Shown piece after piece: positions 47,773 through 57,735 of a stretch of DNA of 64,000 nucleotides. The position numbers and the translations under genes are program-made. The DNA lies in contig JANXWA010000021.1 in NCBI GenBank assembly GCA_025351385.1, forward strand, positions 1-64,000, written 5' to 3'. The DNA comes from Acidimicrobiales bacterium. Its GTDB lineage: Bacteria > Actinomycetota > Acidimicrobiia > Acidimicrobiales > RAAP-2. The first letter of the stretch is position 1, and the number at the start of each line of letters is the position of its first letter. Below the pieces are notes generated by a model. That model had not been told where the DNA came from. It did no database searches and worked only from the letters and a program-made list of their open reading frames with translations.

Positions 47773-48938
47773 CCCAGCCTTCGAAAGAAGTCCGCAGAGG
47801 CCACGACGTCGTCGCGGTCCAGCTCGCTGACGTCCGCCTTGCCCAAGGCGAGCAGAGCCGAGTCGATCCCGCCACGCAGTACGTCAAGCACGTTCTCCAC
47901 CCCGGCCTGACCCTCGGCGGCCAGTCCCCAAAGGTAGGCCCGGCCGATCATGACGGCCCGGGCGCCGAGCGCCAGGGCCTTGACGACATCGCCTCCGCGG
48001 CGCACCCCGCCGTCGAGCAGGACTTCGATCTGGTCACCCACCGCGTCGACGACGGCCGGCAACGCTCGGATCGGCGCCGGGGTTCCGTCGAGGTTGTTGC
48101 CACCGTGGTTAGAAACTGAGAGGGCGCTCGCCCCGAGATCGACGACCCGTCGGGCGTCATCAACGCGGCTGACGCCCTTCACCATGAAGGGACCGTTCCA
48201 CTGGCCGCGCAGCCACGCCACGTCGTCCCAGCTCGGCGGCTCGCTCTGCATCCACTCGTAGTAGGCGCCGAAGAAGGTCGGGGGCTTCTGGCCGGGCAAC
48301 GCCATGTTCGGCGTCGTGAGTGCGGGCAGGTGGCCGGTCCTCGCAAAGGACCAGAACCACCCCGGCCGGGCCAGCACCTCGGGCGCCAGCTTCACGGCGG
48401 CCTTCAGGCCGATCTTGTCCGGAATCCACGGGCTGCCCCAGTCGCGACCGTTCGCGAAGCTCCAATCGAGCGTGAGGATGATGCCCTTGGCGCCCGCGGT
48501 CTGCGCCCGCTCGAGGCGATGGAGCATGGTGTCACGATCCCCCGACCAGTACATCTGGAAGAGGACCTGTCCGTTGACCGCGCAGACCTCCTCGATCGAG
48601 CGACTAGCGAACGAGCTGAGCCCCATCGCGACTCCGCGATTGGCGGCCGCGCGCGCGACCGCCACCTCGCCTTGCGGGTGAACCGCCTGCACGCCGGTCG
48701 GCGAGAGCAGCACCGGCATCGACAGGGACTGGCCCATGACCGTCGTGGCCATGGAGCGCTTCGCGTGGTTGCCCGCCACGTGCGGGGCGAAGCCCAGCTG
48801 GTCGAACGAGTCGAGGTTGTCCCTCGCGGAGAGCCCCTTCTCCGAGCCGGCGACGAGGGCCCCGTAGACGGACTTTGGCAGGCGCGCTTGGGCACGGCGC
48901 TGGGCGACAGCCACAGTCTCGAACCACTTGCTCGCCAT
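47769..48938 (-). CDS. mftD: Pre-mycofactocin synthase MftD
   Basis: 389 aa from the ATG at 48938 (MASKWFETVAVAQRRA). An FMN-dependent TIM-barrel enzyme of the lactate/glycolate oxidase family that oxidatively deaminates AHDP to pre-mycofactocin. LSPTGVQAVHPQGEVAVARA, the catalytic-His segment SNHGGNNLDG, and LLDGGVRRGGDVVKALALGA for FMN phosphate are visible. It lies 58 bp after mftC. A longer upstream frame overlapping mftC was rejected. Confidence 0.94.
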   Translation of the reverse strand: MASKWFETVAVAQRRAQARLPKSVYGALVAGSEKGLSARDNLDSFDQLGFAPHVAGNHAKRSMATTVMGQSLSMPVLLSPTGVQAVHPQGEVAVARAAANRGVAMGLSSFASRSIEEVCAVNGQVLFQMYWSGDRDTMLHRLERAQTAGAKGIILTLDWSFANGRDWGSPWIPDKIGLKAAVKLAPEVLARPGWFWSFARTGHLPALTTPNMALPGQKPPTFFGAYYEWMQSEPPSWDDVAWLRGQWNGPFMVKGVSRVDDARRVVDLGASALSVSNHGGNNLDGTPAPIRALPAVVDAVGDQIEVLLDGGVRRGGDVVKALALGARAVMIGRAYLWGLAAEGQAGVENVLDVLRGGIDSALLALGKADVSELDRDDVVASADFFRRLG

Positions 48939-48996
48939 CGATCCCCCGTCTTGAACCCAACGCGACAATACCCGAGGGGTGGACGACCGTCCTCGG

Positions 48997-50112
48997 CTAC
49001 CTCGCCGAGATCGATACCGGCACCCGACGAGAGTGGTCCGGAGTCGGCGTCGGGCGGTGCACGACGCCCTTGGCCGCGAGCGCCGCCTCGCCGTGGCCAA
49101 AGACGCACTCGGGGTCGGGATCGGTCATCTCGAGACCGGTGAAGACCTTGGCCGCCATGCAGCCTCCGCGACACGCGTCGTATGAGCCGCACGACCCGCA
49201 GGCGCCGGGGCTCTCCGGTTCGCGCAATGACTCGAAGAGCTCACTCCGCGTCCACACCGCGGCGAAACCGGCGTCGCGCACGTTGCCCGCGCGGAACTCA
49301 TCGTGGATGACGAACGGGCACGCGTAGACCTCGCCCACCGGGTCGATCAGGCAGACCACGCGCCCGGCGCCGCAGAGGTTGAGCCCGTCGAGGGGGTCGC
49401 CAAGCGCGGAGAGGTGGAAGAACGAGTCGCCCGTAAGGACCTCGGGCCGCTCCACCAGCCATCGGTAGAGCCGGCGGTTCTGGGCGAGCGACGGGTGCAG
49501 CTCGTTCCACACGTCCACCCCCCGTCCCGAGGGGCGCAGCCGCGTGAGGCGCAGCTGCGCGCCGTAGCCGGCGGCCAGCTGCTCGAACTCGTCGAGCTGC
49601 TCGACGCTCTCGCGGGTCATCACGACCGAGATCTTGAACGGTCCAAAGTCGGCCGCGGCGAGATTGTCCATCGCCCGGCGCGCCGCGACGTAACTCCCGG
49701 TCCCCCGAATGCGATCGTTGGTCAGGGCATCGGCTCCGTCGACGGAGACCTGGATGTCGAGGTAGTCAATGCTGGCGAGTCGCTGCGCGGCGGCGCGGTC
49801 GATACGGGTGCCGTTGGTCGAGAACTTGACGCCGACCCTGCGGTCAACCGCGTGCTCGATCAGCTGGAAGAAGTCGCGGCGGATCATCGGCTCGCCACCG
49901 CCGATGTTGATGTAAAAGACCTTCATGTCAGCGATCTCGTCGATGATCCCGAGAGCCTCCTCGGTCGTCAGCTCCTTCGGGTCACGGCGCCCCGACGACG
50001 ACAGGCAGTGCGTGCACGCGAGGTTGCAGGCGTAGGTCAATTCCCACGTCAGGCAGATCGGCGCGGCGAGGCCCCGTTCGAACCGGTCGCGCAACGAGGT
50101 GTCAGCGCCCAC
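48997..50112 (-). CDS. mftC: Mycofactocin radical SAM maturase MftC
   Basis: 371 aa from GTG 50112, overlapping mftB by 11 nt. The radical SAM motif CNLACTHC is near residue 28, and GGGEPMIRRDFF follows. The C-terminal SPASM region has GEVYACPF and CGSCGSYDACRGGCMA for auxiliary [4Fe-4S] clusters. It decarboxylates the C-terminal Tyr of MftA and then cross-links it to Val. The C-terminal tail after HGEAAL is slightly extended and Pro/Arg-rich. Confidence 0.96.
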   Translation of the reverse strand: MGADTSLRDRFERGLAAPICLTWELTYACNLACTHCLSSSGRRDPKELTTEEALGIIDEIADMKVFYINIGGGEPMIRRDFFQLIEHAVDRRVGVKFSTNGTRIDRAAAQRLASIDYLDIQVSVDGADALTNDRIRGTGSYVAARRAMDNLAAADFGPFKISVVMTRESVEQLDEFEQLAAGYGAQLRLTRLRPSGRGVDVWNELHPSLAQNRRLYRWLVERPEVLTGDSFFHLSALGDPLDGLNLCGAGRVVCLIDPVGEVYACPFVIHDEFRAGNVRDAGFAAVWTRSELFESLREPESPGACGSCGSYDACRGGCMAAKVFTGLEMTDPDPECVFGHGEAALAAKGVVHRPTPTPDHSRRVPVSISAR

Positions 50113-50383
50113 GGAGCATCCCCGACCGATGGAGCGAGCGCAGGGCCCCGGTGTAGCGGCCACGCTCGTGCGCCGGCGCCACCGCTTCGACGGCGTCGTC
50201 GACGCTCTCGAACTCGTCCAGCCGTCGCACGAGGGCCACGAGCTCGGGCGACTTGAGGAACACCAGTCGTCGATTTCCGTGGTGGTAGGCCAGGGCGCCG
50301 AACGACTCGTCGCGAAGTGAGACCTGCTCGGAGAGGGACCAGGGCGCCGACGTGTCGAAGACGCCGGTCGTCGACGTCGTCAC
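50102..50383 (-). CDS. mftB: Mycofactocin precursor chaperone MftB
   Basis: A 93-aa PqqD-like peptide recognition protein from GTG 50383, 3 bp after the mftA stop. VSLRDESFGALAYHHGNRRL and VFLKSPELVALVRRLDEF match the MftB pattern of a beta-strand followed by helices. It presents MftA to MftC. Placed between mftA and mftC, it is certain in context. Confidence 0.93.
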   Translation of the reverse strand: MTTSTTGVFDTSAPWSLSEQVSLRDESFGALAYHHGNRRLVFLKSPELVALVRRLDEFESVDDAVEAVAPAHERGRYTGALRSLHRSGMLRGR

Positions 50384-50386
50384 GGT

Positions 50387-50494
50387 CTAGTAGACCCCGC
50401 AGAGTCCGTCGATGGAGACCTCCTCGACGAGGAGCTCCTCGACCTCTCCGATCTCCACTACCTCTTCATCAGCGATCAACGTCTCGGTCGACAT
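50387..50494 (-). CDS. mftA: Mycofactocin precursor peptide MftA
   Basis: A 35-codon gene read from the ATG at 50494; another ATG lies one codon upstream, and AGGAGG ends 4 nt before the preferred one. The peptide is acidic (MSTETLIADEEVVEIG...) and ends LLVEEVSIDGLCGVY. The usual C-terminus is IDGMCGVY, so Met is replaced by Leu while the essential Val-Tyr pair is kept. Val-Tyr becomes the redox cofactor after MftC, a peptidase (MftE) and MftD act. It is divergent from mftF, sharing a 73-bp intergenic region. Confidence 0.95.
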   Translation of the reverse strand: MSTETLIADEEVVEIGEVEELLVEEVSIDGLCGVY

Positions 50495-50567
50495 CATTCC
50501 TCCTCGGACTCATCCATTCTGTCGCGTGGCGCGATCGACGATCGGCCCATTGTGTCAAACTCGCCCC

Positions 50568-52034
50568 GTGAGCGCACTATTGCCCCTGGCCCCGGCGCCG
50601 ACCGAGGCACCGATCCCCGCAGGGACGCGAGTGGCGCTCGACGAGCACGCGACGTTCCTGGACCGGGACCTGCTGAGTGGCGGGTCGCCCTGGCGGCTGC
50701 TGCGCCTGCCCGGCGGGTCGCGGGTCGTCGCCGAGCGATGGCGAGGCGCCAGCGAAGTCGGCGCCGGCGAGGAGCGGTTCGCGCGCACGCTCCTTCAGCA
50801 GGGCCTGTTGCATCCGGTCCCCCCGCCGCGCGCCGATGTCGATCTGGTCGATGTCGTGATCCCGGTGCGCGACGACGTGGACGGGCTGGCCCGTCTGCTC
50901 GCCGACCTGTCGGGCTGGCACGTCACAGTCGTCGACGACGGCTCGGTCGACCCTGGGTCAGTCGAGGAGTGCGCTCTTCGTTTCGGGGCCTCACCCGTTC
51001 GACTGTCACAGAACCGAGGTCCGGGCAGCGCGCGCAACGCCGGAGTCTCCGCCACGTCTCGACCGCTGCTGTGGTTCCTCGACGTGGACGTAGGTCTCGA
51101 CAGTCCCCTCGACGTGCTCGGCCACCTCCAACCCCACTTCGCCGACCCCCTGATGGGCGCCATTGCCCCACGTGTTCGCGGAGGAGGTGGCCCGTCGGTG
51201 CGGGACCGGTTCGAATTGCGCTTCAGTCCGTTGGACATGGGAGCGCGCAGCGGCCTCGTCGTGGCCGGCGGACCGGTCGCCTACGTGCCGAGCGCCTGCC
51301 TGCTCGTGCGACGCGAGGCCTTCGGTGAGGGGTTCGACGAGTCGCTGCGAACCGGTGAGGACGTCGACCTGGTGTGGCGCCTCCACGACCGGGGATGGCT
51401 CGTGCGCTACGACGCCGACACCGTCGTCGCGCACCGCGCCCGTGCGACGTGGCCGCGTTGGTGGAACCAGCGGGTGGGCTACGGCGCCTCGACCGCCGAG
51501 CTCGCCAAGCGACACGGCGCGCGGATGGCACCGTTGCGCGTCGACGGGTGGACGTTGGCCGCCTGGTCTGCAGTGCTCTGGGGCAAGCCAATAGTCGGGG
51601 CACGCGTCGCCCGAGTGGCCCACGAACGCTTGCGTCGGCGACTGGCATCGACGACCGACGAACCGGGCAAGGTCGCGGGGGCGCTCGTCGGTCGAGGAAT
51701 GGTCGGCGCCGGAGGGCCGCTGGCTCGCGCCGTCGTTCGCACCTACGGCGTCCCGCTGCTCATGGTCGCCCTGCACCCGAGGATGCGCCGACGGGCTCTC
51801 GCCCTCTTCGCCGCGGGAACCACGTGGCGCTGGCGCTCGACGCGGCTGCGGATCACCGATATCCCGCTCGCCGTGGGCGACGACCTCGCCTACGGCTTCG
51901 GCGTGTTCTGGGGTGCGTGGCGCTCCAAGACCCTGGGAGCACTTCGCCCGCACGTCACGAAGTCGACGTTGGGCCTGCGAGAGGTCCTCGGGTTGAAGCC
52001 CCGCGGGATGGACCGCACCCCTAGAAGCGGATGA
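50568..52034 (+). CDS. mftF: Mycofactocin glycosyltransferase MftF
   Basis: 488 aa from GTG 50568. A GT2-family enzyme that adds beta-1,4 glucose units to mycofactocin. The N-terminus holds a PqqD-like part, and the GT-A domain begins at VDVVIPVRDDVDGL. VTVVDDGSVDPGS, the metal-binding LWFLDVDVGLDS and RTGEDVDLVWRLHDRGW are clear. The C-terminal part carries hydrophobic stretches suggesting membrane association. A CAAACT box 6 nt before the start hints at leaderless transcription. It overlaps the convergent dehydrogenase gene by 14 nt. Divergence from mftA-D is unusual. Confidence 0.93.
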   Translation: MSALLPLAPAPTEAPIPAGTRVALDEHATFLDRDLLSGGSPWRLLRLPGGSRVVAERWRGASEVGAGEERFARTLLQQGLLHPVPPPRADVDLVDVVIPVRDDVDGLARLLADLSGWHVTVVDDGSVDPGSVEECALRFGASPVRLSQNRGPGSARNAGVSATSRPLLWFLDVDVGLDSPLDVLGHLQPHFADPLMGAIAPRVRGGGGPSVRDRFELRFSPLDMGARSGLVVAGGPVAYVPSACLLVRREAFGEGFDESLRTGEDVDLVWRLHDRGWLVRYDADTVVAHRARATWPRWWNQRVGYGASTAELAKRHGARMAPLRVDGWTLAAWSAVLWGKPIVGARVARVAHERLRRRLASTTDEPGKVAGALVGRGMVGAGGPLARAVVRTYGVPLLMVALHPRMRRRALALFAAGTTWRWRSTRLRITDIPLAVGDDLAYGFGVFWGAWRSKTLGALRPHVTKSTLGLREVLGLKPRGMDRTPRSG

Positions 52035-53172
52035 CGCCCCGGATGTTCGCGCCCGACTCGAGATCGTCGTAGCCCCGTTGGACCTCGTCGATCGAGTACT
52101 CCTGGGTGACCAGCTCGTCGATCATGAACTTGCCCTCGTGGTGCAGTCGCAAGAGGCGCGGGATCTGGATGCGGGGGGCCTCGGAACCAAAGACAGTGCC
52201 GCGCAGCTCCTGATTCATCATCGAGAACATGAAGAGGTTCAGCTGGACGTCGCGCAGGTTGAACGCGGCCAGCGAGGTGAACACCACGACGCCGCCCTTC
52301 GCGGTGATCGATCGGGCCTCCTCGACAATCTCCCCCGTCGGAGCACCGACAGTGATGATCACGACGTCGCAGTTCTTGCCCCACGACAGGTCCGGCAGGA
52401 TGTTGAACGCGGCGTCGAGCGCGGTGGCGCAGCCGTGGGTGGCGCCGATCTTCATGGCTCGGTCGACCTTCGACTGATTGGTGTCGATGGCGATCACCGC
52501 CCGGGCGCCGGCGTGCACGGCCCCCTGAATCGCCGCCGAACCGAGACCGCCGCAGCCGATCACGGCCACGACGTCACCGGGCTTCACTCCGCCGCGGTTG
52601 ACGGCGGCGCCAAAGCCGGTCGAGACGCCACACGAGAGCAGTGCGGCGGCTCGTAGGTCGTACCACGGCTCCACCCGGATGACCGACGCCTCGTGCACGA
52701 CGATGTACTCGGCGAAGGTCCCGAGCTGACACATGCGATTCAGGTCGACGTCGCCGATGCGGTGGCGCCACGTGCCGTCCGACATCATCGGACCGGCCAG
52801 GGTCCCCGCGGCCATGTCGCAGATGTAGGGCCGGCCCGAGATGCAGTACTCGCACTTCCCGCACGAGGGGATGAAGGAGGTCGCGACGTGGTCGCCGGGC
52901 TTCACCGAGGTGACGCCTTCACCCACCGACTCGACGACTCCCGATCCCTCGTGACCACCGATGATGGGGAACATCGTGGGACGTCCCGAGACCAGCTCGA
53001 GCACGCCCGGGTCTTGGGAGAGGTCGCCGGTCCGCAGGTGCTCGTCCGAGTGACACAGGCCCGAGAAGGCCATCTTGACCTTCACCTCAAAGGCGTGGGG
53101 TTCGTCGATCTCGACGATCTCGGCGTGCCACGGTCCGTGGACTTCGGTCAGGATTGAGGCCTTGACTTGCAT
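52021..53172 (-). CDS. NDMA-dependent alcohol dehydrogenase (mycofactocin-associated)
   Basis: 383 aa from the ATG at 53172. A zinc-dependent medium-chain dehydrogenase: catalytic zinc region SGLCHSDEHLRTGD and IGGHEGSGVVESVG, structural zinc Cys in CGKCEYCISGRPYIC, and Rossmann motif VIGCGGLGSAAIQG. Its sequence fits the Rxyl_3153/TIGR03989 group, enzymes whose nicotinamide is not exchangeable and which pass electrons to mycofactocin (or the dye NDMA). Location beside mftF supports this. Likely substrates are simple primary alcohols. Confidence 0.88.
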   Translation of the reverse strand: MQVKASILTEVHGPWHAEIVEIDEPHAFEVKVKMAFSGLCHSDEHLRTGDLSQDPGVLELVSGRPTMFPIIGGHEGSGVVESVGEGVTSVKPGDHVATSFIPSCGKCEYCISGRPYICDMAAGTLAGPMMSDGTWRHRIGDVDLNRMCQLGTFAEYIVVHEASVIRVEPWYDLRAAALLSCGVSTGFGAAVNRGGVKPGDVVAVIGCGGLGSAAIQGAVHAGARAVIAIDTNQSKVDRAMKIGATHGCATALDAAFNILPDLSWGKNCDVVIITVGAPTGEIVEEARSITAKGGVVVFTSLAAFNLRDVQLNLFMFSMMNQELRGTVFGSEAPRIQIPRLLRLHHEGKFMIDELVTQEYSIDEVQRGYDDLESGANIRGVIRF

Positions 53173-53253
53173 GAATCCCCCAGGTTTCGAAGCGGTCGAT
53201 GTGACCCGCGGAATCACTCTACTGAGCAGTAGCCAACCGGCGCGAACCGTCGA

Positions 53254-54978
53254 TCACATCTGTTCGGGAGCGTCGATGCCGAGCACGGACAGACCCAGGT
53301 TCAGCGTGCGAGCGGTCAGGTCGCATAGCGCCAGTCGCTCGTCACGCAGCGGCCCCTCCGAGGAGAGCACCGGACAGGCGTCGTAGAATGCCGTGAATCG
53401 TTGGGCCAGGTCGAACAGGTAGACGCAGAGCCGGTGGGGCTGCAGTGCGGCGAGAGACATCTGAAAGGCCTCGGGGAACGCGAGCAGCCCGAGGGCCAAC
53501 CTCCGCTCCTCTGGCGCGTCGAGTCCGAAGGTGATCGGTCCCACGCTCCACTGCTCGCCCAGGCGGCGAAAGATCGAGCGGACCCGAGCGTGCGCGTACT
53601 GCAGGTAGGGGCCAGTGTCGCCCTCGAAGGCGATCATCCGGTCGAGGTCGAAGACGTAGTCGTGCTGACGCTCGGTCGAGAGGTCGGCGAACTTGATGGC
53701 GGCGCGCGCGATCTGCGTGGCGAGGTGGCGCCTCGCGTCCTCGTCGAGGTCGCTGTCGCGCTCGGCGAGCGACGCACTCGCACGCTCGACCGCCTCGTCG
53801 AGCAGCGTCACGAGCTTGACCGTCTCGCCGCTGCGGGTCTTGAACATCTTGCGGTCCGGCCCCAGCACGTTGCCGAAGGTCACGTGCTCGCAGCGCACGG
53901 ACTGGGGCAGCCAGTCGGCGAGGCGCGCCACGGCGTAGACCATCTCGAGGTGCTGGGCCTGGGGGGTCCCCACGACGTACAGCATCTCGTCGGCGTGCAG
54001 GGTGCCGACGCGGTCGCGCACGGCCGCGAGGTCGCTCGCGGCGTAGCCGTACCCCTCGTCGCGCTTCTGGACGATGAGTGGCAACGGCTCGCCGTCGCGG
54101 TTCGTGAAGCCCGGAGGAAAGACGCACAGTGCCCCGCCGCTCTCGACGAGCAGGCCCTGGGCGCCCAGGTCGCGAACCACGTCGTCGAGCATGTCGTTGT
54201 AGTACGACTCGCCCACGATGTCAGCGACCGTGAGCGTGATGTCCAGCTTCGCGTAGACCAGGTCGAAGTAGGCGATCGACTCGTCGACGAGGATCCGCCA
54301 GAGGCGGCGGGTTTCGACGTCACCCGACTGCAGCAGGACGACTCGTGCCCGACTGCGCTCCTTGAACGTGTCGTCGGCGTCGAACTTGACCCTCGCCGCG
54401 CGGTAGAAGCCGTCGAGGTCGCCAATGGAAAGCGACGCAACCGCCTCATCCTCGCCGAGGTCCAAGAGGTGCTCGATGAGCATGCCAAAGGGCGTGCCCC
54501 AGTCGCCCACGTGATTGCGCGCGATCACCCGGTGGCCGGCGAAGCGGTACATCCGCGCCAACGCGTCGCCGATGACCGTGGAGCGCAGGTGGCCGACGTG
54601 CATCTCCTTGGCGACGTTGGGCGCCGAGTAATCGATGACGACGGTGCGCGCCGTTGGCGACGCGGCGACGCCGAGGCGCTCGTCGGCGCGCTGCGCCGTC
54701 AACTGCTGGCTCAAGAACCCCGGACTGAGCGCCAGATTGAGGAATCCCGGCCCGGCGACCTCGACCGCGGCGACGCCCTCGAGGTCGGCGTGGCCCATGA
54801 CCTCCACGGCCACTTCGCGCGGCGACCGACCCACCCGCTTGGCGAGGGCCATCACGCCGTTCGCCTGGTAGTCCCCGCGGTCCGACGTGCGCAGCACCGG
54901 ATCGGCGCCGACCTCGACGACGTCGAAGGCGGCCTGGAGGCGTGAGAGCAGTACGTCATAGGTCGAAGCCATGGCCAT
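53254..54978 (-). CDS. argS: Arginyl-tRNA synthetase
   Basis: A 574-aa class I synthetase; start at ATG 54978 or the ATG two codons on (54972). The N-terminal additional domain is present, the HIGH motif is [12 protein letters not shown] near residue 128, and the C-terminal anticodon-binding domain ends [12 protein letters not shown]. It is normally the neighbour of lysA in Actinobacteria; here about 16 kb of accessory genes separate them. Confidence 0.96.
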   Translation of the reverse strand: MAMASTYDVLLSRLQAAFDVVEVGADPVLRTSDRGDYQANGVMALAKRVGRSPREVAVEVMGHADLEGVAAVEVAGPGFLNLALSPGFLSQQLTAQRADERLGVAASPTARTVVIDYSAPNVAKEMHVGHLRSTVIGDALARMYRFAGHRVIARNHVGDWGTPFGMLIEHLLDLGEDEAVASLSIGDLDGFYRAARVKFDADDTFKERSRARVVLLQSGDVETRRLWRILVDESIAYFDLVYAKLDITLTVADIVGESYYNDMLDDVVRDLGAQGLLVESGGALCVFPPGFTNRDGEPLPLIVQKRDEGYGYAASDLAAVRDRVGTLHADEMLYVVGTPQAQHLEMVYAVARLADWLPQSVRCEHVTFGNVLGPDRKMFKTRSGETVKLVTLLDEAVERASASLAERDSDLDEDARRHLATQIARAAIKFADLSTERQHDYVFDLDRMIAFEGDTGPYLQYAHARVRSIFRRLGEQWSVGPITFGLDAPEERRLALGLLAFPEAFQMSLAALQPHRLCVYLFDLAQRFTAFYDACPVLSSEGPLRDERLALCDLTARTLNLGLSVLGIDAPEQM

Positions 54979-55056
54979 CAGTCTCGCACCTGGTCCCCAG
55001 GGCCGCCCGCACGCTCGCCTGAGACGGGTCCTGCGCGAACACGGCAGAATGGTTGC

Positions 55057-57735
55057 ATGAACTCACTCAACTCCTTCGACTCGAAGTCCACACTCGAACT
55101 GTCGGACCGCTCGCTCACCTACTTCTCACTGCGCGCCGACGCCCTCGCCGGTTTCGGGGTGGACAAGCTGCCCTATTCGATCAAGGTCCTGCTCGAGAAC
55201 CTGCTTCGCCACGAGGACGGCGTCAAGGTCGACCGCTCCGATATCGAGGCGCTGGCCCGCTGGGCCGAGACTCCGACGCGCCACGGCGAGGCTGCGGGCG
55301 ACGACGCCCGAGAGATCGCCTTCACTCCCGAGCGGGTCCTGATGCAGGACCTCACCGGCGTGCCGGCGGTCGTCGACCTCGCCTCCATGCGCGACGCCAT
55401 CATCGCGCTCGGCGGCGACCCGAACAAGATCAATCCGCTCGTCCCGGTGGAGATGGTCATCGACCACTCGGTGATCCTCGAGCGAACCGGGACCCCGGAG
55501 AGCTACGAGGAGAACGTCGCGATCGAATACGACCGCAACGTCGAGCGCTACACCTTCTTGAAGTGGGCCCAGAGCTCGTTCCAGCAGTTCCGCGTCGTGC
55601 CCCCGGGCATGGGCATCTGCCACCAGGTCAACCTCGAGCACCTCGCGAGGGTGGTCTTCGAACACGACGGCGTGGCCTACCTCGACACGGTGGTGGGCAC
55701 GGACTCGCACACGACCATGGTGAACGGACTGGGCGTCCTCGGCTGGGGAGTGGGTGGCATCGAGGCCGAGGCCGGCATGCTCGGCCAACCGACGTCGATG
55801 CTGATCCCGCCGGTCGTGGGACTGCGCCTCACCGGGGCGACGCGCGAGGGCGTGACCGCCACCGACGTGGTGCTCACCATCACCGAGCACCTGCGCAAGC
55901 ACGGCGTCGTCGGCAAGTTCGTCGAGGCCTACGGACCGGGCATCTCGTCGCTTTCGCTCGAGACCCGCGCCACCATTGGCAACATGTCGCCCGAGTACGG
56001 CGCCACCTGCGCCATCTTCCCGATCGACCAGGTCACGGTCGACTACCTCAAGTTCACGGGCCGCCCGCAAAAGCAGCTCGACCTGGTCGAGGCCTACGCG
56101 AGGGCCCAGGGACTCTGGCACGATGAGCACTCCGTCGAGCCGACCTACTCCGAGCACGTCCGGTTGGACCTCTCGACCGTCGAGCCGAGCCTGGCCGGGC
56201 CCAAGCGGCCCCAGGACCGGGTCTCGCTTGCGGGGGCCCGTGGCGCCTTTCGCCACGCCCTCGGCCGGGAGCCGAAGGAGGTCCTCGGCTTCGGGGCGGC
56301 CGAGCGCCTGCGCGACGGCGCCGTCACGGTCGCCGCGATCACCTCGTGCACCAACACCTCGAACCCGTCGGTGCTCGTCGCCGCCGGGCTCGTGGCGCGT
56401 CGCGCGGTCGAACGCGGGCTGCGTTCCAAGGCCTGGGTGAAGACCTCGCTCGCGCCCGGGAGCCGCGTCGTGATGGACTACCTGGAACGCGCGAACCTCG
56501 TCGATCCCCTCGATGAGCTGGGCTTCTATCTCGCCGGCTACGGCTGCACCACCTGCATCGGGAACACGGGGCCCCTGCTCGAGGGCGTCTCGGAACTCGT
56601 GAGCGAACACGACCTCTCCGTTGTCTCGGTGCTCTCCGGGAACCGGAACTTCGAAGGACGCATCCACCCCGACGTGAAGCAGAACTTCCTCGCGAGTCCC
56701 CCGCTCGTCGTGGCCTACGCCCTCGCCGGCACCATCGACATCGACCTCACGTCCGAGCCGCTCGGAACGAGCTCGGACGGCCAGCCGGTCTTCCTCGCGG
56801 ACCTGTGGCCGAGCGACGCCGAGGTCGCCGAGGCCGTGCGCGCCTCGATCACTCCTGAGATGTTCGAGGAGCGCTACGCCAGTGCCTTCTCCGGCGACGA
56901 CCGCTGGCAGGAAGTGCCCACGACCAACGCCGTCACCTACGACTGGGACGCGAAGTCGACCTACGTGAAGCTGCCGCCCTACTTTGACGGTCTCACGATG
57001 GAGCCGGGGACCGTCAGCGACATCAGAGGCGCCCGGGTGCTCGCCAAACTGGGCGATTCGGTCACGACCGACCACATCTCGCCCGCCGGCAACATCCGAG
57101 CCAGCGTCCCCGCCGGGCGCTACCTGACCGACGGCGGCGTCGCCCAGTCTGACTTCAACAGCTACGGCACCCGCCGGGGCAACCACGAGGTCATGGTGCG
57201 CGGCACGTTCGCCAACATCCGACTGCGCAACCTCATGGCCCCGGGCACCGAGGGCGGCGTTACCGTCAAGCTGCCCGAGGGCACCGAGATGTCGATCTTC
57301 GACGCCGCCATGGCCTACGCCAACGAGGGGACTCCGCTGATGATCATCGGCGGCAAGGAGTACGGCAGCGGCTCGAGCCGCGACTGGGCGGCCAAGGGCA
57401 CCAAGCTGCTCGGCGTCAAGGCCGTCCTCGTCGAGAGCTTCGAGCGGATCCACCGCTCCAACCTCGTCGGCATGGGCGTCCTGCCGTTGCAGTTCCTCCC
57501 CGAGGAGTCGGCCCAGACCTACGACCTCGACGGCACTGAGACGTTCTCGATCATCGGGCTCGACCCGCTCAACCGGGGCGAGACGGTGCCGCGGGTCACG
57601 CTGAGCGCCACTCGCGTCAGCGGCGAGGTCGTCGTGTTCGAAGTGCGCTTGCGCATCGACACCCCCACCGAGGCCGAGTACTACCGCCACGGTGGCGTGC
57701 TCAACTTCGTGCTGCGCCAACTGGCCGCGAACTAG
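55057..57735 (+). CDS. acnA: Aconitate hydratase AcnA
   Basis: An 892-aa cytosolic-type aconitase of the TCA cycle converting citrate to isocitrate. The [4Fe-4S] Cys lie in [12 protein letters not shown] and [34 protein letters not shown] and [12 protein letters not shown] are diagnostic. A CAGAAT box ends 6 nt before the ATG with no ribosome binding site, so the mRNA may be leaderless. It overlaps the convergent sulP gene by 4 nt. Confidence 0.97.
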   Translation: MNSLNSFDSKSTLELSDRSLTYFSLRADALAGFGVDKLPYSIKVLLENLLRHEDGVKVDRSDIEALARWAETPTRHGEAAGDDAREIAFTPERVLMQDLTGVPAVVDLASMRDAIIALGGDPNKINPLVPVEMVIDHSVILERTGTPESYEENVAIEYDRNVERYTFLKWAQSSFQQFRVVPPGMGICHQVNLEHLARVVFEHDGVAYLDTVVGTDSHTTMVNGLGVLGWGVGGIEAEAGMLGQPTSMLIPPVVGLRLTGATREGVTATDVVLTITEHLRKHGVVGKFVEAYGPGISSLSLETRATIGNMSPEYGATCAIFPIDQVTVDYLKFTGRPQKQLDLVEAYARAQGLWHDEHSVEPTYSEHVRLDLSTVEPSLAGPKRPQDRVSLAGARGAFRHALGREPKEVLGFGAAERLRDGAVTVAAITSCTNTSNPSVLVAAGLVARRAVERGLRSKAWVKTSLAPGSRVVMDYLERANLVDPLDELGFYLAGYGCTTCIGNTGPLLEGVSELVSEHDLSVVSVLSGNRNFEGRIHPDVKQNFLASPPLVVAYALAGTIDIDLTSEPLGTSSDGQPVFLADLWPSDAEVAEAVRASITPEMFEERYASAFSGDDRWQEVPTTNAVTYDWDAKSTYVKLPPYFDGLTMEPGTVSDIRGARVLAKLGDSVTTDHISPAGNIRASVPAGRYLTDGGVAQSDFNSYGTRRGNHEVMVRGTFANIRLRNLMAPGTEGGVTVKLPEGTEMSIFDAAMAYANEGTPLMIIGGKEYGSGSSRDWAAKGTKLLGVKAVLVESFERIHRSNLVGMGVLPLQFLPEESAQTYDLDGTETFSIIGLDPLNRGETVPRVTLSATRVSGEVVVFEVRLRIDTPTEAEYYRHGGVLNFVLRQLAAN

